Below, in pieces: positions 43,109 through 53,993 of a stretch of DNA of 64,000 nt. Position 1 is the first letter of the stretch, and each line of letters opens with the position of its first letter. Below the pieces are notes generated by a model. The model ran no database searches. It worked only from the letters and a program-made list of their open reading frames with translations, and had not been told where the DNA came from. Both the position numbers and the translations under genes were made by a program. This DNA comes from Streptomyces sp. NBC_01294 (GTDB taxonomy: Bacteria; Actinomycetota; Actinomycetes; Streptomycetales; Streptomycetaceae): contig NZ_CP108423.1 of NCBI RefSeq assembly GCF_035917235.1, positions 1,922,001-1,986,000 on the forward strand, written 5' to 3'.

Positions 43109-43190
43109 CGTTGTGGTGCTCCTGGTGCGGTGGGGATGCGAGGGGCTGCCACCGCTGCGGCGCGGTGGAGGTGCGGTGCCGGTGAGGGAG

Positions 43191-43229
43191 CCGGCGGACG
43201 GCTGCATGGGGAATACGGCCGTCCGCCGG
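43191..43229 (-). terminator. 12-bp hairpin after the metalloprotease gene
   Basis: CCGGCGGACGGC and its complement with a 15-base loop, 23 bp past the stop at 43252. Likely terminator of the leftward gene. Confidence 0.7.
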
Positions 43230-43251
43230 CGGTTGATCAGACGGTCGAAGG

Positions 43252-45312
43252 TCAGCCGACCTTCTGGACCGTCCACACCTGCGTTGCGCGGCCGTCGGCG
43301 CGCTGGAGGTCGAGCAGCCATTCGCCGTAGTACGGGCGGTTGCTCACAGTGAGGGCGTATCCGCCGCTCGCGTCGGTGATGGTGGTGGTGCCGGAGCTGG
43401 AGTTCAGCTTCCACTGCTGGGTGGCGGCGCTGCCGCAGGGCTGCTGCGCGATCCACATGCCCTGGGCCGCGGCGCCGCCCGCTTGCAGGCACTTGCCGGA
43501 CACCGCGGACTTGATGCGGAACAGCCCGTTGCCGGCGTCCTCGAACAGCCACTGCTGCTGGGCGTAGCCGTTGGCGCGGGCTCCCACGAGGAGGGTGCCG
43601 TCGGAGCTGCGGCCGCCCCACAGTTCGGCGGCCATGCCGGTGCTGCCGTTGCCGAGGGTGTAGCGGGTGCCGGCGGTGGTGGTGCCGCCGCCGGCGGTGG
43701 TGCGGAAGGTGGTGACGTTGCCGGGGCCGCTGTCACGGCCGGCGGCGTCGCGCACCGAGACGGCGACCTTGTACTCCGTGCCGGGCTGGAGGTTGTGGAT
43801 GTTCAGCGTCTGGGACTGGACCCAGGTGAGGTGTTTGCCGTTGAGGAGCACCTGGTACCAGGCGGCGCCGTCGGCCTTGGGCCAGCTTGCCACCGCGGAG
43901 TTGGACCGGATCTGGCCGACGGTTACGGCCGGTCCGCCACCGGGCTTCTTGGTCGGGGTGGGTGTGGGCTTGGTGGTGGGCTGCGGGTTGGGGTCGGGGT
44001 TCGGGTTGCCGCCCTTGCCCTTCATCAGGAACTGGTTGTCGGCGATGTTCCAGTGTGTGGCCAGGTAGCTTCCGGCCTTGGGGCTGGTGTGGAAGTAGTC
44101 GTCGTGGTTGCAGTCCAGGATGTTCTCGGACGCCTTGTTGGTGCAGATGTTGCGCATCTGCGGGTAGTAGGGCGTGTCCGAGTAGCACATGACGTCCCAC
44201 TCGTCCGTGCAGTGGGCGCCGCGGCTGGTGTTGGGGGCGCTGTTGTTGACCGCGCCGAGGTTGTGACCCAGTTCGTGCGCGGCGGTGTGGCCGCCCCAGC
44301 AGCCGGAGTCCGTACGGCCGTAGGAGGGGCCGAAGTTGCTCTGGTTGTTCTGGCCGGGCCGCTCGTCGCCGGCGAAGGTGCCGATGCCGCAGTAGACCTG
44401 GGTGTCCGAGAAGATCATGTACTTGCGGTCGCGGCGGTCGAGTCCCTTGGCTGCCAGCGCGTTGTTGGTGGCGCTGAACTCGGCCAGAGCGGAGGCCGGG
44501 AGCTCGATGTTGAGCACGGTCGGCGTGCAGTCGGCGGCCGTCACGTACCGGATGTGGCGTACGCCGCCGGTCTCCTGGGCGCTCGCCGAGTAGATGAGGT
44601 CGGCGTCGGCCGCCCACTTGCGGAACGAGGCGAGGTACTCGGAGTACCGGTCGCGGTCGGGGCCGTGCACGTACACGACCTGGACGCGGTTGCCGGTGCT
44701 GCCGTCACCATCGCACTGGACGGTCTGCCCGGCCGGACCGGCGGCGACGGCCTGGCCGCTGCCGCTGCCGCCGGCGGGGGCCGGGGCCTTCGACGCCGGG
44801 GCCTTGGCGGATGCCGCGTCGGCGGCGGGCGCGTCCTGAGGACGCCCGCTGCCTTCGGCGGCAGCCACTTCGTCAGACTCCGGGCGGGCCGGATCGGAAG
44901 CCACGGCCTTCGTCTTGACGACGGGGGGGACGTCGGCCTTGATGTCGACGTCCTTCGGCGGGGCGTCGGGACCGTGGCTGCACAGTCCGGCTTCCGTGCG
45001 GTAGACGCCGACACACTTGTCGCCCTTCGGCGCGGCTTTGAGGCCGTCGTAGACCATGCCGCGCGTCGCGTCGTTGGCGGGCGCATCCGCGATGGGTGCA
45101 GGCTCAGCATCACGGGCCGGCGCGGCGGCCGGTGTGAAGACGTCCGCGGCTGCGTCGGCCTGAGCGGCGGTTCCCGCCTGGGCGTTGTCGCCGAGCCCGG
45201 AGTAGGCGATGCCTCCCGCTAACACCGCGGCCGACGCCATAGCGGCGGTGAGGAGTATCAACCGGCGGGGTCTGCGCCGGTGTTCACGTTTCTTTCGACG
45301 GTATCCCGTCAT
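43252..45312 (-). CDS. Secreted zinc protease with FnIII and ricin-B lectin domains
   Basis: 686 residues: an Arg-rich signal peptide, an Ala/Pro-rich propeptide-like region to about 190, then a metzincin-like domain with HELGHNLGAVN (346-356) and the Met-turn DVMCYSD. The third zinc ligand expected after HExxHxxG is Asn356 rather than His. A fibronectin III domain (about 450-545) and a ricin-B-type lectin with QQW and QCW-like repeats (WLFEDAGNGLFRIKS, CGSAATQQWKL) follow, so it probably acts on glycan-coated or polymer-bound protein. ATG 45312 has GAGG at good spacing. The upstream region is unusually AT-rich. Confidence 0.8.
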   Translation of the reverse strand: MTGYRRKKREHRRRPRRLILLTAAMASAAVLAGGIAYSGLGDNAQAGTAAQADAAADVFTPAAAPARDAEPAPIADAPANDATRGMVYDGLKAAPKGDKCVGVYRTEAGLCSHGPDAPPKDVDIKADVPPVVKTKAVASDPARPESDEVAAAEGSGRPQDAPAADAASAKAPASKAPAPAGGSGSGQAVAAGPAGQTVQCDGDGSTGNRVQVVYVHGPDRDRYSEYLASFRKWAADADLIYSASAQETGGVRHIRYVTAADCTPTVLNIELPASALAEFSATNNALAAKGLDRRDRKYMIFSDTQVYCGIGTFAGDERPGQNNQSNFGPSYGRTDSGCWGGHTAAHELGHNLGAVNNSAPNTSRGAHCTDEWDVMCYSDTPYYPQMRNICTNKASENILDCNHDDYFHTSPKAGSYLATHWNIADNQFLMKGKGGNPNPDPNPQPTTKPTPTPTKKPGGGPAVTVGQIRSNSAVASWPKADGAAWYQVLLNGKHLTWVQSQTLNIHNLQPGTEYKVAVSVRDAAGRDSGPGNVTTFRTTAGGGTTTAGTRYTLGNGSTGMAAELWGGRSSDGTLLVGARANGYAQQQWLFEDAGNGLFRIKSAVSGKCLQAGGAAAQGMWIAQQPCGSAATQQWKLNSSSGTTTITDASGGYALTVSNRPYYGEWLLDLQRADGRATQVWTVQKVG

Positions 45313-45907
45313 GCGCACCTCAAATCCTTGGTCGGAGGAGTGGGTGCCCGGAAGCCTGCCAGACGGGTGAGACGGAGAATTCGGACAAACGGGAATGGGC
45401 TTCGAGATATCTGACCGTTACCTTGGCGGCACAATTTGATGATCTGTCAAGTTCCTTTAAAACTAGGCTAGTTACTCGTGTAGGCACCGAAAGGTCCAGG
45501 CCATCTCGGCGATGTCGTTATAGAATCGAGATAATTGAGTGAGGCTTACTGACGGAAATTCAGTCAGCGATTCATCTAATTACTACCGGCCGAATTTCCC
45601 CTGTTACGAGCGGTAAGGAATCCCTCGCTCCGCCTGAGGATGACGACTCGGCGATGCGAAGGCCTTGATGCGCGACGGGTCCAGCTGCCGGCGGGTCGCG
45701 CAGCCTGGGCCCGAACTGACCTCCCATGCCCAGATCTTCGTCTCGTACCCCATCGCTCTCACGCCCCCGGCACGGGTGATCTGGCTCTGTACGCGACAGG
45801 GAGCAGCGTTTTGACAGCAGTTCGGGAGGCAGCACGGCTTGGAGTGACCCCCGAAATTCCGACACCTGGACGCTGGATGTTTCGTCATCCAGGGGAAGTG
45901 ATCCAAG
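45313..45907. other. AT-rich promoter region and unassigned sequence
   Basis: 45360-45600 is much richer in A and T than its surroundings. On the minus strand a consensus TTGACA lies at 45445-45450, directed toward the protease gene, but no good -10 is seen at normal spacing. No gene is supported in 45600-45907. Confidence 0.4.
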
Positions 45908-47014
<1,107 letters not shown>

Positions 47015-47182
47015 TGGCGGTCGCTACTACAGAGCGTACACACGGGGAGAATTCGCCAACGCGGGACAGGTACGGCGCCCTGCCCTCCACGGCCCACAGA
47101 AACCGCTTCCTTGAGCAGCTGCGCAGCCACGTCGGAGAGGCGGCATTTCCCTCATTGATGCATCGTCAGGAAACAGGCCGGG

Positions 47183-47222
47183 CGAGCGTCACGAGCGTCA
47201 CGAGCGTCAGATCAGTGTCAAG
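47183..47222 (+). repeat. GAGCGTCA iteron cluster next to repeat copy 4
   Basis: GAGCGTCAC occurs three times in direct tandem at 9-bp period, followed by a fourth diverged unit (ATCAGTGTCA) and AAGATATCGCCCGTAATGCC. Matches the cluster at 39884-39925. Confidence 0.7.
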
Positions 47223-47271
47223 ATATCGCCCGTAATGCCCACAACGCACATCATCCGCACCAATAAACCTG

Positions 47272-47333
47272 CTGGTCAGACGCCCTTCGCGATGGGTTCA
47301 AGGATCGCCACGCACTCCACGTGGTGCGTCATC
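47272..47333 (-). repeat. Methyltransferase 3'-end repeat, copy 4 (probable attachment scar)
   Basis: Minus strand reads MFAMTHHVECVAILEP then IAKGV and stop. Nearly identical to copy 3 over the core. To the right, ACAGGTCAAATAAAACCGC resembles the segment right of copy 2, and CATTACGTGCACGATGGG matches a block right of copy 2 (CGTTACGTGCGTAGTGGG). Confidence 0.75.
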
Positions 47334-47452
47334 GCAAACATGTAAGCCAAAACAGGTCAAATAAAACCGCAGGTCAGAGACGCGTGCTACGCAAAACGGA
47401 CGCAAGATCAATGTGCATTACGTGCACGATGGGTTCTATGTGCGATGCCTGA

Positions 47453-47674
47453 CCAACCGCCGGCACCCTCCAGGCGATCCGCGAGCGGGTCGGTAAGCGT
47501 GGCGTGTCCGCTTACCTGGAGAAGGCCGCGTAGCGGCAGATCGAGCGGGACAACCTGGACGAGCTGATCGCCGACTTCGACAAGACCCACGGCCCCGCCG
47601 ACCCGGAAGCCGTCGCCGCCAAGCGAGCCAAACTCACCGGCGGCACCTCCTCCGACGCCGGGGCGGCTGCGTGA
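47453..47674 (+). pseudogene. VapB-type antitoxin, truncated and with an in-frame stop
   Basis: The frame reads TLQAIRERVGKRGVSAYLEK, AA, stop (TAG at 47531-47533), then RQIERDNLDELIADFDK and on to AAA and stop at 47674. The expected codon at the TAG is CAG, a single-base change. The N-terminal DNA-binding region is missing because a TGA lies at 47450. The end overlaps the PIN gene start, the normal antitoxin-toxin coupling. Confidence 0.75.
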
Positions 47675-48060
47675 GCGGCGCCCTCATCCTGGACAGCGAG
47701 GGCCTGTCCAAGGCCGTACAACGTGACCGCGAGGTCCACGAGTGGCTCACCGCCGCCCGCGACGCCGATCTTCCCGTGATCACTTCGGCGGCCTCGCTCG
47801 TCGAGGTGATCCACCCCCGGATCAACGACACCGCCCTGAAGTGGACGCTGTCCCGGCTGCGGATCGAGCCCGTCACCCAGGCCCTCGCCCAATCCGCCGC
47901 CGGCCTGCTGCGCGCGACCGGCCTGCACGGCCACAAGTACGCCATGCTCTGCGCCACCGCCCTCGCCCAGCCCGGCCGCATCACCATCCTGACCTCCGAC
48001 GTCGAGGACGTCACCAGGCTCACCGCGGACTACCCTCGCGTGACCGCCGAAAAGGCCTGA
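47671..48060 (+). CDS. PIN-domain (VapC-like) toxin lacking a catalytic Asp
   Basis: 129 residues with the PIN features LILDSEGL (first Asp), SLVEVIH (Glu) and TILTSDVEDVTRL (late Asp). Where the family has HKYAIDAMLCATAL, this copy reads HKYAMLCATAL: nine bases between repeated GCCAT sequences are gone, removing Ile-Asp-Ala and with it one active-site Asp. The second fragment at 57634 keeps the three residues. With the antitoxin broken as well, toxin inactivation would be needed for the locus to survive. GTG 47671 overlaps the antitoxin stop. Confidence 0.75.
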   Translation: MSGALILDSEGLSKAVQRDREVHEWLTAARDADLPVITSAASLVEVIHPRINDTALKWTLSRLRIEPVTQALAQSAAGLLRATGLHGHKYAMLCATALAQPGRITILTSDVEDVTRLTADYPRVTAEKA

Positions 48061-48334
48061 TCCGCACCGGGGGCTTCCTTCGACTCCGCCATTTCCTGGT
48101 CGGCACAACCTCGTCGATGGCCAGGGACCTTTTTGTGGCATGTCTCTCGATTGACTGCCGGGCAGCGCCCCCTGCCTGCCTGTACTCGACCCATCGGCCG
48201 AGGGGCAGGGCCACTGGCACCGTTCTCAGCCCGCGAGGGCAACGGACTGCGAACCGGCTGGCCAGGGTGGCGGCCTCTACCGGGCTGGCATCGAGCGGGT
48301 CACGAGGGCGCCCGGGATATCAAGGTTGTGGTGC

Positions 48335-49378
48335 TCAGCTCCTGGCTGTTGTCGGCCCGGCAGCGTGCGGGAGCAGTTCGCTGGAGCCGCGGATCACCAG
48401 GCGGGTGGGGACCATGATGGTCCGGACGCGGCTGTGGTCGCCGTCCAGGCGGGCGAGCGCGGTCTTGGCCGCTGCTTCACCGATGGTCGCGGGGTCTTGG
48501 GCGACAACGGTCAGTGCCGGTTCGAGGGCTTCGGCGAGTGGGAGGTCGTCGAAGGTGATCAGGGCGATGTCTTTGCGGCGTGCGCGGGCGAGTTGTGCGA
48601 TGACGCCGAGGGCCATCATGTTGTTTCCGGCGAAGATGGCGGTGGGCGGATTCGGCAGGTTCAGCAGTGCTGTGGTCTCGGAGGCGGCCCCGTCCTGGCT
48701 GTGGGCGCCGGTCACCAGGGACCGGTCGTAGGGCAGTCCGGCCTCGGCGAGCGCCGAGCGGTAGCCGGCGAGCCGTTCACGCCGGGTGTAGAGCTTGGCG
48801 GGAAGGTCTCCGATGAAGCCGATTCGGGTGTGGCCGCGGGCGATGAGGTGGGAGACGCCCTCGTGGACGCCGGTCCGGTTGGAGCTGACCACGCAGTCGG
48901 CGGACAGACCGACGCCCGGCCGGTCGAGGAAGACCAGCGGCAGCCCTGCCGCGCGCGGCGCCTTGAGGTGACTGTGGTCGGCTCCGAACGCGGGGACGAC
49001 CATCAGCATGCTGACGCGCCGGGCGAGGAAGGTCTGGATCAATGCCTTCTCACGGTCCGGGTCTTCAGCTGACGAGCCCATGAGCAGAGTGAGCCCGCGG
49101 CTGCGCACGACGTCTTCTATGCCGCTGGCGACGGTTCCGAAGAAGGGGTTGCCCAGATCCGGTACGACCAGGCCGACGGTGGTGTCGGGGCCTCCGACCC
49201 GAATGTTGCGGGCCATCAGGTTCGGCTGGAAGCCGAGCTTCGCGACCGCGGCGAGCACACGCTCACGGGTCTGCGGAGAACTCGGCCCGTCCTCGTTGAG
49301 GACCCGGGACACCGTCTTGGCGCTGACGCCCACTTCCTTGGCGACATCGGCCAGTGTGGGGCGACGGTTAGCGGCCAT
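48335..49378 (-). CDS. LacI-family regulator of the fructan/fructose locus
   Basis: 347 residues with the N-terminal LacI helix-turn-helix (PTLADVAKEVGVSAKTVSRV) and a sugar-binding core (TTVGLVVPDLGNPFFGTVAS, LPLVFLDRPG, AIFAGNNMMALGV). It is the last gene of the leftward frcB-frcC-frcA-lacI order. The paired TGTCATCG(N)TGACA palindromes before frcB/kinase and before the levanase are its probable operators, with fructose or a phosphorylated fructose as likely inducer. Confidence 0.85.
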   Translation of the reverse strand: MAANRRPTLADVAKEVGVSAKTVSRVLNEDGPSSPQTRERVLAAVAKLGFQPNLMARNIRVGGPDTTVGLVVPDLGNPFFGTVASGIEDVVRSRGLTLLMGSSAEDPDREKALIQTFLARRVSMLMVVPAFGADHSHLKAPRAAGLPLVFLDRPGVGLSADCVVSSNRTGVHEGVSHLIARGHTRIGFIGDLPAKLYTRRERLAGYRSALAEAGLPYDRSLVTGAHSQDGAASETTALLNLPNPPTAIFAGNNMMALGVIAQLARARRKDIALITFDDLPLAEALEPALTVVAQDPATIGEAAAKTALARLDGDHSRVRTIMVPTRLVIRGSSELLPHAAGPTTARS

Positions 49379-49488
49379 GTACCACCGTTCTTGTGCGTTC
49401 GTCGGGCCCGACCCCTGCCGAGGGCCGGGCCCGCTGTCCTGGCTATGCGGCGACCCTGCGTTCGACGCGGCGTTGCCCCCGCGGTGAC

Positions 49489-50318
<830 letters not shown>

Positions 50319-50322
<4 letters not shown>

Positions 50323-51314
50323 CGTGCCTTCCTCCGGGAGATCTGGTCGACGGTCACGGCGAGGATTACCAGGACGCCGGTGATCAGGGTCTGGTAGATG
50401 GAGGCGACGCCCATCAGCTGGAGACCGTTGCGGAACACACCGACGATGAGGACGCCGATGAAGGTGCCGAGGACGGCTCCGCGACCGCCGAAGAGGCTGG
50501 TTCCGCCGAGGACGACGGCGGTGATGCTGTCGAGGTTGTCGGTCTGTCCGGCCTGCGGGTCACCGACGCCGGTACGGGAGATCAGGAGCAGCGCGGCGAT
50601 CCCGTAGACGGCTCCGGCCAGGGTGTAAAGGCCGATCGTCAGCCGGGAGGTGCGGATGCCGTTGAGGCGGGCCGCCTCGGGGCTGTTGCCCAGCGCGTAC
50701 ACGTGACGGCCCCAGGACGTGCTGCTCAGCGCGTAGGCGAAGACCAGGAACAGGGCGATGGTGACGAGCGAGCCGTAGGTGATGTCGGTGTTGCCGAGCG
50801 GGAAGGTCTCACCGAGGGCGGTCAGCGGTCCGGGGAGGTTGGTGATCGTCTGTTCGGCGGAGTAGATGTGGGTCAGGGCGAAGGCCACGTTCAGCATGCC
50901 GAGGGTGACGATGAACGGGGGAAGCGGGATCAGCTGGACCAGCAGACCGTTGACCAGACCGAAGCCCGCGCACACGGCCAGGCCGAGGGCGATCGCGACA
51001 AGCGGGGGCAGGCCGCTTTCGGCTGCCGTCTTGGCGATGACGATGCTGCCGAACGCCATGACGGCACCGCAGGACAGATCGATGCCGGCGGTGAGGATGA
51101 TCAGGGTCTGGCCGATGGCCAGTGTGCCCACGACCATGACCTGCTGGACGATCAGCGAGAAGTTGCCGCCGGAGAGGAACTGCTCGGTCGTCAGGGAGAA
51201 GAAGACACAGGCCAGCAGCAGGGCGACGAGCGGGCCCGTGGTCGGCGTGGTGAGCAGCCGGCGGACCGTGGTCGGTCCTTTCAGCTGATCGTAGGGCAGG
51301 GGTGTGGCAGTCAT
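50319..51314 (-). CDS. frcC: Fructose ABC importer, permease
   Basis: 331 residues, about ten membrane segments, with ILTAGIDLSCGAVMAF, PPFIVTLGML and GGTSLFGGRGAVLGTFIGV, the conserved signatures of RbsC/FrcC permeases. ATG 51314 has AAGGA six bases upstream and is chosen over a start 26 codons earlier. The 185-bp gap to frcB contains a short hairpin (GGCCGC-AGGA-GCGGCC at 51452-51467) that could tune the ratio of binding protein to permease. Confidence 0.85.
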
Positions 51315-51499
51315 GAGGGTCCTTGCCGGTGGTCGATGATCGGCGGAGCGGGGTTCGTCAGAGGGTTGGCGGAGGGCTGTTCGCCGGGGCACGCCGCGAA
51401 GGGTGCGGGTAGCCCGGCCTTACGGACGGGGAGACCGGGTTCGGTCTGTTCGGCCGCAGGAGCGGCCTGTACGACCGCAGGCACACCCTGATGCCGGGC

Positions 51500-52513
51500 T
51501 CAGCCCCAGCACTTCTCCAGGCCGTAGGCGGTGTCCTTGGAGTCGACCCCCGTCTTGGCGGCGTCGGTGACGAGCGTGACGCCGGTGTCGGTGTAGCCGG
51601 ATGCCTTCCTGCCGTTCTTGGCGAAGTCGGCGACCGCCTTGACGCCCTGGGATGCCATCTGGAGCGGGTACTGCTGCGAGGTCGCCGCGATCTTGCCTTC
51701 CTTGACGGCCTTCGTACCGGTGCAGCCGCCGTCGACGGAGACGACGAGCACCTTCTTCTCCAAGCCCTTGGCCTTGAGCGCGGTGTAGGCGCCCAGTGCG
51801 GCCGGCTCGTTGATCGTGTAGACGACGTTGATGTCCGCGGACTTCTGGAGGCAGTTCTCCATTGCCGTCTGGCCCTTGGCCTGGTCGCCGCCGGTGTCCT
51901 GCATGCACACGATCGACGGGTCGCCCTCCGCGACGCCGAAGCCCTTGAGGAAGCCCTGGTGGCGCTGCACGCCCACCGCGACGCCGGGCGCGAGGTCCAG
52001 CGTGGCGATCTTCGCCTCCTTGCCGGCCATGGCCGCCTTGGCGTACTGGCCGATGAGCTCGCCCGCCTTGACGTTGTCGGTGGCGAACAGGGCGTCGGTG
52101 GCGTCCTGCGGGTCGGTCGGGCTGTCGAGCGCGATGACCAGGACGCCCTTGGCGCGTGCCTTCTCGAGGGCGGGGACGATCGCCTTGGAGTCGTTGGGCG
52201 TGATGAGGATGCCCTTGACCCCGGAGTTGACCATGTTCTCGATGGCGGTGACCTGGCCCGCGTTGTCGCCGTCGAACTTTCCGGCTGCGCTGACGAGTTC
52301 GACGCCGTTGTCCTTCGCGGCCTGCTCGGCGCCCGCCTTCATCTTCACGAAGAACGGGTTCGTGTCCGTCTTGGTGATCAGCCCGACCTTGACCCCGTTG
52401 CCGCCGGACCCGCCCTGCGCGCCGGAGCCGCAGGCCGTCAGGGTCAGCGCCGAGACGGCGGCGAGAGCGGTGAATCCGATGGAAGCGAAGGCGGTGCGGC
52501 TTCTGCGAAGCAT
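51500..52513 (-). CDS. frcB: Fructose-binding lipoprotein of the ABC importer
   Basis: 337 residues. A lipoprotein signal ([10 protein letters not shown]) precedes a periplasmic-binding-protein fold of the ribose/fructose class: [45 protein letters not shown] and [15 protein letters not shown]. It binds the sugar outside the cell for FrcC-FrcA. AGGAG lies eight bases before ATG 52513. Two LacI-type operators lie 91-120 bp upstream, between this gene and the divergent kinase. Confidence 0.87.
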   Translation of the reverse strand: MLRRSRTAFASIGFTALAAVSALTLTACGSGAQGGSGGNGVKVGLITKTDTNPFFVKMKAGAEQAAKDNGVELVSAAGKFDGDNAGQVTAIENMVNSGVKGILITPNDSKAIVPALEKARAKGVLVIALDSPTDPQDATDALFATDNVKAGELIGQYAKAAMAGKEAKIATLDLAPGVAVGVQRHQGFLKGFGVAEGDPSIVCMQDTGGDQAKGQTAMENCLQKSADINVVYTINEPAALGAYTALKAKGLEKKVLVVSVDGGCTGTKAVKEGKIAATSQQYPLQMASQGVKAVADFAKNGRKASGYTDTGVTLVTDAAKTGVDSKDTAYGLEKCWG

Positions 52514-52603
52514 GACTGATCTCCTGCTGGACGAGGGCGGAACGGCCGTGGATCGAGGTGCTGCAGAGCAAGGGAACTGCTGCTGGCGAACGCACCGGAG
52601 CGG

Positions 52604-52633
52604 TGTCATCGTTGACCGATGTCATCGTTGACA
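52604..52633. promoter_or_regulatory. Tandem LacI-type operators between frcB and the kinase
   Basis: TGTCATCGTTGACC at 52604-52617 and TGTCATCGTTGACA at 52620-52633, start-to-start distance 16 bp. Same sequence and spacing as the pair before the levanase gene. Confidence 0.8.
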
Positions 52634-52812
52634 CCGCTTGCGGAGGATGATGAACTCCATCACCCGGAAACGTCAATGCCTTCCCGCCGTCACAAATCGG
52701 CAACGCTGCCCGCCTGCACCGCCTCACGCCGAGAGCGCCGCTCTCCGTGAGCTTCCTCAAGGCCCCTTGAAAACGCAGCCTTCCCGCGCTGCCCACCTGG
52801 AGAGAACGAGCC

Positions 52813-53784
52813 ATGCGCCTGCCTCTGGTCACCGTCCTTGGAGAATGCGTCGCGGACGCCTTCACCGCCCCCGCACCCGTTCCGGGCGAGCTTTCCCTGC
52901 GGGTCCTGCCGGGCGGCGGTCCGGCGAACACTGCTGTGGCGCTCGCCCGTCTGGGCACGCCCGCCCGCTTCCTGGCGCGGCTGTCCGACGATGTCTTCGG
53001 GCGCCTGTTCCGCGGGCACCTGGAAGCCTCGGGCGTCGACCTCACGGCCGCGATACACGCGCCCGAGCCCAGCACGCTGGCCGTCGCCGAGCTCGACGCC
53101 CAGGGCCGGGCCGCGTACTCCTTCCACGCCCAGGGCACCGCGGACTGGCAGTGGACGGCCGATGAACTCGCAGCCGTGGACCTGACCTCCACGGCCTGCC
53201 TGCACTCGGGCTCCCTGACCCTGGTGCGCGAGCCCGGCGGCACGGTCGTGGAGGACTTCCTCGCCCGCGCCTCCGCCACGGCCACGATCTCCATCGACCC
53301 GAACGTCCGGCCGCTGCTCGTGGCGCCCGAGGTCTACCGGGAACGCCTGCCGTACTGGTGCGCGATCGCGGACATCCTCCGCCTGAGCGAGGACGACCTG
53401 GAACTTCTGCTGCCCGAGTACACGATCGAACGCGCCTGCGACACCTGGCACGCGGCGGGTGTCCCGCTCGTCGTGATCACCCGAGGGGAGCGCGGCGCGG
53501 TCGCCTCGCTGAACGGCGTGCGCACCGCCGTACCCACACCTTCGACCGCTGTGGTCGACACCGTCGGCGCGGGCGATTCCTTCACCGCGGGCTTCCTGCA
53601 CCATCTCGGCGCCAAGGGGCTCCTCGGCGGGCGACTGACGGATCTGCGGGTCGACGACGTCTTCGACGCCTGCGCTTTCGCCGCCCGGGTGGCGGCGCTG
53701 ACCTGCGGGGTCGTCGGGCCGAACCCGCCGTGGGCCAGCCAGTTGCCCCAGCCATCACCCGTGGCCGGGCACCTTGCCGGCTGA
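52813..53784 (+). CDS. frcK: PfkB-family sugar kinase, probable fructokinase
   Basis: 323 residues with both PfkB signatures: LPGGGPANTAVALARLG near the N-terminus and DTVGAGDSFTAGFL near the C-terminus, the latter holding the catalytic Asp. It should phosphorylate fructose taken up by the divergent importer. GGAGAG lies upstream of ATG 52813. It shares the operator region with frcB and precedes the levanase on the same strand, with 209 bp between them. Confidence 0.85.
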   Translation: MRLPLVTVLGECVADAFTAPAPVPGELSLRVLPGGGPANTAVALARLGTPARFLARLSDDVFGRLFRGHLEASGVDLTAAIHAPEPSTLAVAELDAQGRAAYSFHAQGTADWQWTADELAAVDLTSTACLHSGSLTLVREPGGTVVEDFLARASATATISIDPNVRPLLVAPEVYRERLPYWCAIADILRLSEDDLELLLPEYTIERACDTWHAAGVPLVVITRGERGAVASLNGVRTAVPTPSTAVVDTVGAGDSFTAGFLHHLGAKGLLGGRLTDLRVDDVFDACAFAARVAALTCGVVGPNPPWASQLPQPSPVAGHLAG

Positions 53785-53860
53785 AACGGCGGCCTGAACG
53801 AACTCGGACCAAGCCATTGACGCGTGGCCCGGAGCGCGCACATCATCACTCCGCACTGGG

Positions 53861-53890
53861 TGTCATCGCTGACACATGTCATCGATGACA
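53861..53890 (+). promoter_or_regulatory. Tandem LacI-type operators before the levanase
   Basis: TGTCATCGCTGACA at 53861-53874 and the perfect palindrome TGTCATCGATGACA at 53877-53890, 16 bp apart. They lie about 105 bp before the ATG. Confidence 0.85.
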
Positions 53891-53993
53891 CCCCTTTCCG
53901 GGCTGTCCCCCACCGCCCGGCACTGCGAATCCCCCGGCGTCGTCCCATCGCAGCGGACGCGGGCACGACGACGCCCACAGTGCAGGAGAAACC

